From NCBI GenBank assembly GCA_023414985.1, contig JAEZLY010000167.1:1-8161 (forward strand): a stretch of DNA of 8,161 nucleotides. The letters run 5' to 3'. Under the pieces are notes generated by a model. It made no database searches, was not told the DNA's origin, and saw only the letters and a list, made by a program, of their open reading frames with translations. Below, in pieces: positions 1-6,137 of the stretch. The stretch's first letter is position 1. The number at the start of each line of letters is the position of its first letter. The position numbers and the translations under genes were made by a program. Source of the DNA: Bacillota bacterium. GTDB taxonomy: Bacteria; Bacillota; Clostridia; Lachnospirales; Lachnospiraceae.

Positions 1-144
1 GAGGAATACGGCAATGCCGCCCCTTATGCATCCCCGATCGATAATCCCTATGTCATCGAGCTTTTACACCGTCTCGGATTTGATACCATCGAAAGCCTGC
101 TGGAGGAGAGCGATATCTTCACCAGGACCTTCGAAACCAAATAG
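1..144 (+). CDS. C-terminal fragment of an unrecognised protein (5' end outside window)
   Basis: The reading frame is open from the first base of the window and ends at TAG (142-144), giving 47 residues. The visible part starts EEYGNAAPYASP and ends DIFTRTFETK. It contains a probable amphipathic helix, NPYVIELLHRLGFDTIESLL. Codon use resembles real coding sequence here (GAG/GAA, CTG, ATC). The tail is soluble, with no membrane segment and no recognisable motif, so I do not assign a family. The gene lies on the plus strand, opposite to the hemerythrin. The first structure downstream is the large palindrome at 175-395, about 30 bp after the stop, which might also end transcription, although no classical T-tract hairpin is seen between the two. 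I am confident that it is coding, not of its function. Confidence 0.6.
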   Translation, partial: EEYGNAAPYASPIDNPYVIELLHRLGFDTIESLLEESDIFTRTFETK

Positions 145-174
145 ATTGTTTCTATGGGTTGTTAACAAAGGGTC

Positions 175-395
175 GTAAGTGGCCGTGGAAAATTTTATAA
201 TATAAATAATGCCGGAGCAACGTCACCCCATCTCGAAGTTTTCTCTACTTCGCAACGCATGAATGCGATCGCGCCAGTACTCCCTACTTTGTAAACAGGG
301 AGCTACTGACAGGCGCATAGCTGCGTAGAGAAAACTCTCAATGGGATAACATTACTCCGGCATTATTTATTATCCGTAATGTAACGGCCACTTAC
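175..395. mobile_element. 221-bp palindromic element, probable MITE with TA-flanked terminal inverted repeats
   Basis: The ends are perfect inverted repeats: GTAAGTGGCCGT (175-186) and ACGGCCACTTAC (384-395). Further matching arms nest inward: 202-217 with 355-370 (16 bp, ATAAATAATGCCGGAG), 227-231 with 341-345, 238-248 with 325-335 (11 bp, GTTTTCTCTAC), and an apical stem 275-285 with 297-308 (one bulged base, loop 286-296). Two small side hairpins sit symmetrically, CGCA-TGAA-TGCG (256-267) and CGCA-TAGC-TGCG (314-325). There is no open reading frame of note. The terminal match can be read as 9-bp repeats AGTGGCCGT/ACGGCCACT flanked by TA on both sides, which is the target duplication of Tc1/mariner-IS630 elements. 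The MITE identity is inferred. A structured non-coding RNA is the main alternative, because the branched fold would also suit an RNA. Confidence 0.55.
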
Positions 396-478
396 TGGTC
401 TTAGTTAAAATAAACATATGTACAAATATATCTTATTATCTTGTCTTATGATTTAGATCCGCTTTACATTCGCTGGAG
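396..478. other. AT-rich spacer with no recognised feature
   Basis: This stretch lies between the palindromic element and the hemerythrin stop codon. It is AT-rich with no convincing open frame, hairpin or T-tract terminator on either strand. If the hemerythrin transcript ends here, the nearest strong structure is the palindrome at 175-395. Confidence 0.4.
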
Positions 479-871
479 CTATTCCTGTCCGATGAGCTTA
501 TCGCTTCCGATGATGTGGTGAATCAGCCAATCGTTTAAGTAATCGAGGAGTTCAAGGACAACTCCTTTCTGATTTTCATCGATTGCATTTAAGTCATAGG
601 AAGAAATCTTCTCAATAAATTCCTCATGGGAAGCTTTCTGAGAGATCAGTTTCTTATAGCGGATGCTGATCATATACTCTTCTTCATGTTGGAAATGAGT
701 CGCAGCGTAATCCTTTAACTCATTTAATATATCCACGATATAATCGTATTTGTCCGGTATGAATTCATCCATTAGGGTCTCATAAGCACGGTCTGCAATC
801 TCGAATAACTTCTGATGTTCCAAATCAATTCTTTCAATTCCTGTACGGTACTCATCTTTAAAGGTGTACAT
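479..871 (-). CDS. Bacteriohemerythrin (non-heme di-iron O2-binding protein)
   Basis: This 130-residue single-domain protein has the usual bacteriohemerythrin length, with a four-helix bundle pattern and no signal peptide, so it is cytoplasmic. The family binds O2 at a di-iron centre and is thought to carry or scavenge oxygen, or sense it. Ligand motifs visible are H19 in DLEHQKLF, H59 and E63 in THFQHEEEYM, H82 in ASHEEF, and H119 with D124 in WLIHHIIGSDK. The ligand four residues before H82, normally His in an HxxxH pair, is Q78 (codon CAG). The start is supported by AAGGAGG at 879-885, seven bases from the ATG. A separate promoter (1033-1061) and a structured leader precede it, so it is probably transcribed apart from the large secreted protein upstream. 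Family assignment is secure. Physiological role is inferred; protection of an anaerobe from oxygen is plausible. Confidence 0.93.
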   Translation of the reverse strand: MYTFKDEYRTGIERIDLEHQKLFEIADRAYETLMDEFIPDKYDYIVDILNELKDYAATHFQHEEEYMISIRYKKLISQKASHEEFIEKISSYDLNAIDENQKGVVLELLDYLNDWLIHHIIGSDKLIGQE

Positions 872-885
872 AGTTTGGCCTCCTT

Positions 886-1020
886 AGTTATTATATGCAA
901 GGGCATTCTGCCGCAGATAGATAGTAAAAGCACTCTCAAAATTCAAGGTGACATTTTGAGAGTGCTTCCTCTCAGCCCCAATGAGATCCGCAGATACTCT
1001 GCTTTTCTCATTCTGCCCTT
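886..1020 (-). promoter_or_regulatory. Structured 5' leader of the hemerythrin gene (candidate cis-regulatory RNA)
   Basis: Reading the minus strand from just after the promoter, three helices can be drawn. The outer stem pairs AAGGGCA (1020-1014) with TGCCCTT (905-899). Inside it, one hairpin pairs AATGAGA (1012-1006) with TCTCATT (986-980), then a 3x3 internal loop, then GCAGA (1002-998) with TCTGC (994-990) over a 3-nt loop. A second hairpin (967-928) has a 14-bp stem ending in TTTT. TATCTGCGG (996-988 and 919-911) and GGCAGAATG (1017-1009 and 912-904) each occur twice, so alternative pairings are possible. The arrangement would suit attenuation or a riboswitch. I do not recognise a known class, and function is inferred. 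Confidence 0.4.
928..967 (-). terminator. Intrinsic-terminator-like hairpin in the hemerythrin leader
   Basis: A perfect 14-bp stem (AAGCACTCTCAAAA, 967-954 on the minus strand, pairing with 941-928) closes a 12-nt loop, and the minus-strand transcript reads GCTTTTACT at its end. The T run is short but the stem is strong. It could end readthrough from the large secreted-protein gene, or act as a regulated terminator within the hemerythrin leader, since the candidate promoter lies upstream of it. Confidence 0.5.
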
Positions 1021-1032
1021 AATTTTAAATTA

Positions 1033-1061
1033 ATTATAGCAAATGTTTCTGTTTTTGTATA
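1033..1061 (-). promoter_or_regulatory. Sigma-A-type promoter for the hemerythrin transcript
   Basis: On the minus strand, TATACA (1061-1056, 4 of 6 to TTGACA) is followed by a 17-bp spacer and a perfect TATAAT (1038-1033). It begins just past the stop codon of the large secreted-protein gene. The expected transcript start is near 1026, almost exactly where the structured leader begins, giving a leader of about 155 nt before the hemerythrin ATG. Confidence 0.55.
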
Positions 1062-1065
1062 CAGG

Positions 1066-3597
1066 TTAGTTGGTTACCGTTACTCCATATACAGAGTTAA
1101 TTGCTGCACAGGGGTTACCGCTGGCGTCAACGATGTTATTCGAAAGGATCTGAATACGCAATGCCGTTCCTATAGGCGGAGTATAGCTGGGACTAATGTT
1201 TACATTACTGCCGCTTATGGATACGGTACAAGGGATCTCTACACCTGTACTCAATACAGTAAGTCTAATGGAAATAGTACCTGCTATCTCTTCCGAGAAT
1301 TTCATCTGGATACTTCCGGAAGAATAATAGATCGATGATAGCTGAGGCCTCTTATTCTCCATCAGCGTGATGCTGGTGGTATAATTGGTTATTGCAGTGT
1401 AGCTTGCATTATATCCGAGAATACCATGTATTGATACAGGACGTTCTACAGTAAGATCGATAGAACCGTCAGGTACGGTAAGCACTACAGTTGCACCGGT
1501 TTCATTGGTATTCTTGGTCACCAGAGCCGATGATATAACAACACCTGTGATTTTATAATTATTGATATTCTGTGCCGAAACCACATCAATCTTATTCAAG
1601 AACTCGACCACGATCTGATTCGGATTAGTCTTAGACTGAGTGATGGAATACGGTCCGGGAAGCTCTGTCGAGGATCCGCTGGAATTGCTGATGGAAATAT
1701 TCCTTACCAGATTCTTGTTTCTGAAACCATCCGTAACAAAGCCGGCCTGCAAATCAAAGCTGTAGGTACCGAGCACCGTCATATTGGTCAGCTTGAGTTT
1801 AATGATATTTTCCGGATCGGTGGTAGTCAGCTTCGTATAATTGATGTTCGTACCGGGCTGGATATCATCCGTCAAGGTCTTTAGGGATGCAATGAAGATA
1901 CCCGTATCGGATTCCAATTTTACGTTCTCTGTGAATACCAAGGTAAGTATTCCGGTTGCGGATTCATATTCATAGGAGGTAAGGTACGGACTTGTCGAAT
2001 CCGTAGTAAAGTTTACTACAAAGTTCTTCGGTGTATACGCCGATAGATCGGTAGAGATGACATTATAGCTGCTGTAATTCGAGATAGCAACATTAATGGC
2101 TCCGGTCATGGATGCATACGTATCCGAGATGGTATAGTTAACCTTCTTGTTATTGTCCGGATCTACCTCACCATTGATCGTTGCTCCACTATTGATCATA
2201 ATAATACCGGGGTTCTGAATTCCTCTTGAGAAGGTTGCAGTCAGAACATTATAGGAGGTACGGATAATACTGATCGGTACAGCCTGTGGCTTCTGCGAGG
2301 TATCCGTCCTGACATAAGTGGTGTAATATGCAGTAGGTGTAACATTACCATTTAAGTCCTTTATTCCTGATAAGGTTAAAGTAAAGGTCTTTCCATAATC
2401 AACTGAGCTGATTCCGGATAAATTAACTGATAAAACCTTCTTATTTGTGCTCAAAACATAATTCAGCTTATTATTGATAATGCTGATTGTTGACGATTCA
2501 GCTGTGGTACCTGAAGTAACCATCGCATTGGAAACCTTCAAATTAGTGATATCGATTGCCTCCGAGAAAGTGATATTATTCACAAATCCGGTATCATCCA
2601 ATGCCACACTGGTAATCACAGGTGCTGTATTATCCACGTAATTGAGGGTTTTTGACCATTCATCAAACGCAATGCCTGTAAGAGTTTTAATTCCGTTAGT
2701 GAAATTAATTGTATAAATACCGTCGAATGCCTTTGATGAAGTAATTGTAAGTGTCAGTCCGTCTGATGATAAAGTAGGAGTTAGCGTACCGTAATCCGCA
2801 GCGGTTACATTTTTAGAATCTTTTCCCAGTCCCACTACAATGTTACTGGTCAGCTTTCCGTTGGCATCAATTACTGTGCTCTTATCGACCGCGCTTTCAA
2901 ATACTACAGTAATGTCAGTCGTACTTGTGATATCCGCACTCTTAACCTCAGCCTTAGGCCCTCTTACCTCGATGATGATTGAATCATCAACGATGCTAGT
3001 ATCCGCAAGGCTCTTTGAAGAGGACTTCACTGCTTTAACCATAAGGGTCGCAAAGCCTGGCTTCGTTGCTTTTACAATACCATCTTCACTGTTTACTACG
3101 GTAATGCAATCACCCTTGCCCACATACCAATATGCTTTATCGGTGGAATTCAGCGGGGTTAATGCATATTCAAAATCAAAGGTTGAATCCACCGTCATAA
3201 CATGGGCACCGTTTACTGTGGTTTCATTGGTAATTGCAATCTGATCCGCAGGTAGGATTACCGTTACCTTACACGTTATTGTCTTGGTCTTCTTGCTGGG
3301 ATATGTAATCTTACAGCTGATGGTTGTGGAACCTGCACCGACGCTGGTTACAACACCCTTACTTGATACTTTTGCCACACTTTTTCTGGAAGAGGTATAC
3401 TTATACGTACTTCCTTTTACCTTGTTGTTAATGACCAGTGTATAGGTATCACCAACATCGGTAATCTCCACTTTACTTTTCTTGAACGTAGGAGTAGCCG
3501 CTGCGCTTACTGCTGTAGTGTTTGTAAGCCAGAAAATCGGTACTGCCAGTATTAAGGCCAGAAATAAAGCGATTTTTTTTCCTGATTTCAATCTCAT
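1066..3597 (-). CDS. Secreted multi-domain Ig-like (Big_2 / SbsA-like) surface protein
   Basis: This 843-residue protein has a Sec signal peptide: basic RLKSGKK, a hydrophobic core at about residues 9-24, and probable cleavage after VSA (30-32). Residues about 36-115 and 118-212 resemble bacterial Ig-like group 2 (Big_2) modules, the first with SVAKVSSKGVVTSVGAGS. Six divergent repeats of about 100 residues follow, beginning near 214, 322, 436, 534, 647 and 749. Each carries a [VI]xF-type strand: VVFESAVD (231-238), ITFSEAID (342-349), ATFSRGI (454-460), LVFTENVK (553-560), VEFLNKID (664-671) and MKFSEEIAG (765-773). D-x-x-GN turns close two of them (DLNGN 414-418, DASGN 824-828). There is no LPXTG, SLH or other visible anchor. 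A surface or adhesive role is inferred. AGGAGG (3606-3611) is eight bases from the ATG, and the gene seems monocistronic. Confidence 0.85.
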   Translation of the reverse strand: MRLKSGKKIALFLALILAVPIFWLTNTTAVSAAATPTFKKSKVEITDVGDTYTLVINNKVKGSTYKYTSSRKSVAKVSSKGVVTSVGAGSTTISCKITYPSKKTKTITCKVTVILPADQIAITNETTVNGAHVMTVDSTFDFEYALTPLNSTDKAYWYVGKGDCITVVNSEDGIVKATKPGFATLMVKAVKSSSKSLADTSIVDDSIIIEVRGPKAEVKSADITSTTDITVVFESAVDKSTVIDANGKLTSNIVVGLGKDSKNVTAADYGTLTPTLSSDGLTLTITSSKAFDGIYTINFTNGIKTLTGIAFDEWSKTLNYVDNTAPVITSVALDDTGFVNNITFSEAIDITNLKVSNAMVTSGTTAESSTISIINNKLNYVLSTNKKVLSVNLSGISSVDYGKTFTLTLSGIKDLNGNVTPTAYYTTYVRTDTSQKPQAVPISIIRTSYNVLTATFSRGIQNPGIIMINSGATINGEVDPDNNKKVNYTISDTYASMTGAINVAISNYSSYNVISTDLSAYTPKNFVVNFTTDSTSPYLTSYEYESATGILTLVFTENVKLESDTGIFIASLKTLTDDIQPGTNINYTKLTTTDPENIIKLKLTNMTVLGTYSFDLQAGFVTDGFRNKNLVRNISISNSSGSSTELPGPYSITQSKTNPNQIVVEFLNKIDVVSAQNINNYKITGVVISSALVTKNTNETGATVVLTVPDGSIDLTVERPVSIHGILGYNASYTAITNYTTSITLMENKRPQLSSIYYSSGSIQMKFSEEIAGTISIRLTVLSTGVEIPCTVSISGSNVNISPSYTPPIGTALRIQILSNNIVDASGNPCAAINSVYGVTVTN

Positions 3598-3658
3598 TCC
3601 ACCCGCCTCCTAAATTTACTTTTGCATGATGCGATATTTGTCATTTTCATCACTATAT

Positions 3659-3687
3659 ATGGTATCATACCACAAATATAATGTCAA
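3659..3687 (-). promoter_or_regulatory. Possible promoter and 13-bp palindromic operator upstream of the secreted Ig-like protein
   Basis: On the minus strand there is a perfect TTGACA (3687-3682), followed at 17 bp by TACCAT (3664-3659, 4 of 6 to TATAAT). A 13-bp perfect palindrome TGGTATCATACCA (3660-3672) overlaps the -10 region and spacer, a position suited to a repressor. A better-looking TATGAT is present but only 12 bp from the -35. Both the promoter and the operator are tentative. Confidence 0.3.
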
Positions 3688-3753
3688 AATCTTGTCGCAA
3701 TGTTTAATTTTTTCTTAACTTCCGGATATTGGTCCTAATTACCTAATTATTTC

Positions 3754-4689
3754 TTACAGTTCTTTCTCCATCAGATAATCATCCATGACAAATCCTGATC
3801 CGATTTCGGTAAGCTTTGTACCGGCTTTCTTAAATCCCAGACTTTCATAAATCCGGATACTGTCTTCATTGTTCCTGTTAACCGTAAGCCACAGCTTTGT
3901 AAGCTCTTTCTCCCGGCATAATTTCTCCAGATAATCCATCGCCTGACGTGCAAAGCCTCTTCCACGGAACTTTTTTGCAATATAGAATTTACTGAGGAAC
4001 AGTGCATCCTGTTCAACCTTAATTGCAAGATATCCGCAGGTTCCACCAAGGCATTTTAAAAGAAAGTACTGATATCCATCCATTTCTGACTGTTCTCTGA
4101 TCGCTTCTTCTGACTGGAACTTCTCCACCATATAATTAACCTGGGCTTTCCCGAGAATCGGCTCATAATGTTCGTGCCAGATCTCCTCCGCAAGAGCAGA
4201 GACCTCCTTTTGTTGATCAGTTGTTGTCACAGACTCAAAGGTAACGGCATACAACACGCGCTCAATAATCTCTGCAGCGTCCTTCACCAACTGGGAGCAG
4301 GGTCTGGTATTATAATACTGTTTCGACCTGGGCTCCGGTGTTGCAGTCTGAGGAGCTGCATCCTCCAGCCCCAGAAGCTCACGGCATATGATAGAACCGC
4401 TCAGCTTACGAAACTCCTCAGCTAACTTCCTTACAACCTCATAATTATATTTCTTTCCTTCGTCATCCATCTGTTTCACAGAGCCCGTCTCGAGACCGGC
4501 AACCATGCTCATTCCGGATACCGCCCCGCATACTTCTCTCATGCGTCCCACACCTCCGCCGAAGGATGCGGACAGCTTAAGCGCTGTGTCTTTCTCTATT
4601 CCATATAGATCGCTGAAGGCAGCAAAGACTGATTGTGAGCAGTTATAGCCCTCATGGAATAGTTTCTCAGCTTCTTCTACCCGTCTCAT
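3754..4689 (-). CDS. C-GCAxxG-C-C redox domain fused to a GNAT acetyltransferase
   Basis: This 311-residue cytoplasmic protein has two parts. Residues about 1-150 match the C-GCAxxG-C-C family of putative redox-active proteins: C17 in GYNCSQSV, C54 in VCGAVSG after the Gly-rich FGGGVGR (43-49), C102 in IICRELLG and C131 in RPCSQLV. All four signature cysteines are present. Residues about 160-311 form a GNAT fold, with the acetyl-CoA loop RGRGFARQAMDYL (242-254) and the later LTVNRNNEDSIRIYESLGF (268-286). GNAT enzymes move an acetyl group from acetyl-CoA to an amine; the substrate here is unknown. The frame is continuous, with no frameshift between the parts. A GGGGAAAGGGG tract (4697-4707) may serve as a weak ribosome binding site. 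It starts 47 bp after the glycosyltransferase stop and is probably co-transcribed with it. Domain calls are firm; the joint function is unknown. Confidence 0.85.
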   Translation of the reverse strand: MRRVEEAEKLFHEGYNCSQSVFAAFSDLYGIEKDTALKLSASFGGGVGRMREVCGAVSGMSMVAGLETGSVKQMDDEGKKYNYEVVRKLAEEFRKLSGSIICRELLGLEDAAPQTATPEPRSKQYYNTRPCSQLVKDAAEIIERVLYAVTFESVTTTDQQKEVSALAEEIWHEHYEPILGKAQVNYMVEKFQSEEAIREQSEMDGYQYFLLKCLGGTCGYLAIKVEQDALFLSKFYIAKKFRGRGFARQAMDYLEKLCREKELTKLWLTVNRNNEDSIRIYESLGFKKAGTKLTEIGSGFVMDDYLMEKEL

Positions 4690-4736
4690 TTCGTTTCCCC
4701 TTTCCCCTGAAGCAGCCAGCCTTATTAAAGGTTGGT

Positions 4737-5942
4737 TTAGACGATCCGTTTATTCTGGTATACTCTTCTTCTCTGGAACACTCTGTCCCTGGATATGACC
4801 TTTAAGTATACCTGCTCCACCTGATAAGCAAATTCCTGCATGGAATACTTTCTGACCTTTTCCAGCGCATTGCTCCCGTACTGAGTCTCTTTATCCAGAT
4901 ATAGAATCTGGTCTAAACCGTGATAAAGGCCATCTGTATCAATAAAGGTATATCCATTCCTTCCCTGTTCCAGAATGTCCTCCAGACATTTGTCCTCTCT
5001 TGCTACAACAGGAAGCCCGGAGGCCATCGCCTCGATATAGGTTAATCCCTGGGTCTCACTGCGGGAGGCACTGACAAAGACATCTCCGAGGCGATAATAC
5101 AGGCCGATCAGATCCCAGGCTTTTGATCCGGTAAAGATAACCCGGGATGCAATCCCCAGCTCGGCAGTTAACTCCTGAAGCTTATTCAGTTCCGGTCCGC
5201 TGCCTACAATTACCAGTTTCACATTCTGCCTTTTCGCCATATAATCGGGCATTGCCCGCAGTATCTCTTCAATATTCTTTTCCCGGGATACCCGCCCGAT
5301 ATAGATCAGGATCTTGTCCTCCTTCTGAATATCGTAGCTCTGCCTCAGTGCTTCTATCTCTTCTTCCGAATAATTATCTCGCTCAAATTTACTCAAATCA
5401 ATACCAGTCGGTACGATGGAGATATCCCTGTGAACACTATATGCCATCAGAAGCTTTTTCGTCTTCTGGGTCGGGACAATCACCTGCTCCACCGTATTGC
5501 AGCAAAGCTTGGTATAGGTCCTGGCAAAAGCCTTGGCTCTTCTGTCCAATGCTTTGAAATGAGTCAGGTAATGGGTATAGTCTTCATAGATCGTATGATA
5601 GGTATGGACAATCGGGAGCTTAAGCTCCTTTGCCATAATACGTCCGAATATTCCCAGTGAAAATTCCGTATGGGTATGGATGATATCCAGATTTAGTTTC
5701 TTTATGATATGAGCAAGCCTAGGCTGATAAAACAAACCTACTCTTCGTTCTGTAATAAATATAAACGGAATGCTTGGCACACGGTATACATTATGCTCCT
5801 GCTCCGGCGCTCCGGGCGTAGTTGTCGTAAACACATAAACATTATGTCCCCGTTTTTCCAATTCTTTTTTTAATAGATATACTGAGGTTGCTACCCCGTT
5901 GATTTCAGGGTAATAGGTCTCCGAAAATAAGCCAATGTTCAT
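4737..5942 (-). CDS. GT4-family glycosyltransferase, probably diacylglycerol glucosyltransferase-like
   Basis: This 401-residue protein has the two Rossmann-like halves of a GT-B enzyme of family GT4, a retaining sugar-nucleotide transferase. The N-terminal acceptor half shows MNIGLFSETYYPEINGVATS (1-20), HTHTEFSLG (89-97) and HTYHTIYEDY (113-122). The donor half shows PTGIDL (178-183), the phosphate-binding IGRVSREKN (215-223), VGSGPE (246-251) and the EX7E motif with E296 and E304 in SETQGLTYIEAMASG. The overall pattern resembles 1,2-diacylglycerol 3-glucosyltransferases that make membrane glycolipids in Firmicutes. The very basic tail (RDRVFQRRRVYQNKR) would fit peripheral membrane attachment. 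CTCCCT on the plus strand (5949-5954, giving AGGGAG) lies six bases from the ATG. It heads a likely operon with the redox-GNAT gene. GT4 membership is secure; the lipid acceptor is inferred and another surface glycan is possible. Confidence 0.88.
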   Translation of the reverse strand: MNIGLFSETYYPEINGVATSVYLLKKELEKRGHNVYVFTTTTPGAPEQEHNVYRVPSIPFIFITERRVGLFYQPRLAHIIKKLNLDIIHTHTEFSLGIFGRIMAKELKLPIVHTYHTIYEDYTHYLTHFKALDRRAKAFARTYTKLCCNTVEQVIVPTQKTKKLLMAYSVHRDISIVPTGIDLSKFERDNYSEEEIEALRQSYDIQKEDKILIYIGRVSREKNIEEILRAMPDYMAKRQNVKLVIVGSGPELNKLQELTAELGIASRVIFTGSKAWDLIGLYYRLGDVFVSASRSETQGLTYIEAMASGLPVVAREDKCLEDILEQGRNGYTFIDTDGLYHGLDQILYLDKETQYGSNALEKVRKYSMQEFAYQVEQVYLKVISRDRVFQRRRVYQNKRIV

Positions 5943-5965
5943 TCAATTCTCCCTGCCTTTCCCTT

Positions 5966-5977
5966 ATTTGCGCAAAT
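5966..5977. promoter_or_regulatory. 12-bp perfect palindrome in the glycosyltransferase leader
   Basis: ATTTGCGCAAAT is its own reverse complement. It sits between the putative transcript start (about 5986) and the ribosome binding site of the glycosyltransferase gene, where a repressor could act. No regulator family is assigned. Confidence 0.25.
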
Positions 5978-5992
5978 CTCACAGCCCATTTC

Positions 5993-6021
5993 ATAATAAT
6001 GTATTTAAAATAAAATGTAAA
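5993..6021 (-). promoter_or_regulatory. Sigma-A-type promoter for the glycosyltransferase operon
   Basis: On the minus strand TTTACA (6021-6016, 5 of 6), a 17-bp spacer and TATTAT (5998-5993, 5 of 6) form a good sigma-A promoter. The implied leader is about 44 nt, ending in the AGGGAG ribosome binding site. It should drive both the GT4 gene and the redox-GNAT gene. Confidence 0.6.
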
Positions 6022-6061
6022 GTTAGGATTAGCAATATTTTCAAACATATCGAACTTTTGC

Positions 6062-6098
6062 TTTATTTTTTTATAAAACCGAATTATAATGGGATAAT
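6062..6098 (+). promoter_or_regulatory. Candidate promoter for the small acidic membrane protein
   Basis: Two overlapping choices exist. A perfect TATAAT lies at 6085-6090 with a weak TTTATT 17 bp upstream (6062-6067). Alternatively TTTATA (6070-6075) pairs with GATAAT (6093-6098) across 17 bp. Either gives a leader of about 30-40 nt before the ATG. The region is so AT-rich that chance matches are likely, so which one is used is uncertain. Confidence 0.4.
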
Positions 6099-6137
6099 AG
6101 TATATATTATAAATATCATGGAAAGGATGATTGCCGA

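Noticed and set aside
265..272. GCGATCGC octamer inside the palindromic element
   Set aside because: It is a single copy, better explained as part of the arm and side hairpin of the larger palindrome.
963..985. GGGGCTGAGAGG on the minus strand, resembling the CUGAGA part of a TPP riboswitch
   Set aside because: The other required TPP elements (ACCUGAU and the 3' GGGA helix) are absent, and the neighbouring gene is a hemerythrin, not thiamine metabolism.
815..1033. 72-codon plus-strand open frame
   Set aside because: It runs antisense through the hemerythrin start and the structured leader, has no ribosome binding site, and the minus-strand gene has clear family motifs.
2840..3244. 134-codon plus-strand open frame
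   Set aside because: It is antisense to the secreted Ig-like protein, with composition typical of a reverse-frame shadow and no ribosome binding site.
3734..3749. Tandem repeat CCTAATTA x 2
   Set aside because: It is only two copies of 8 bp in an AT-rich intergenic stretch, with no sign of function.
4711..4735. Imperfect hairpin between the glycosyltransferase and the redox-GNAT gene
   Set aside because: It has two mismatches, a short AT-rich stem and no T tract on the minus strand, so it is unlikely to stop transcription.
5147..5557. 136-codon plus-strand open frame
   Set aside because: It lies antisense within the glycosyltransferase, whose GT4 motifs fix the true strand and frame.
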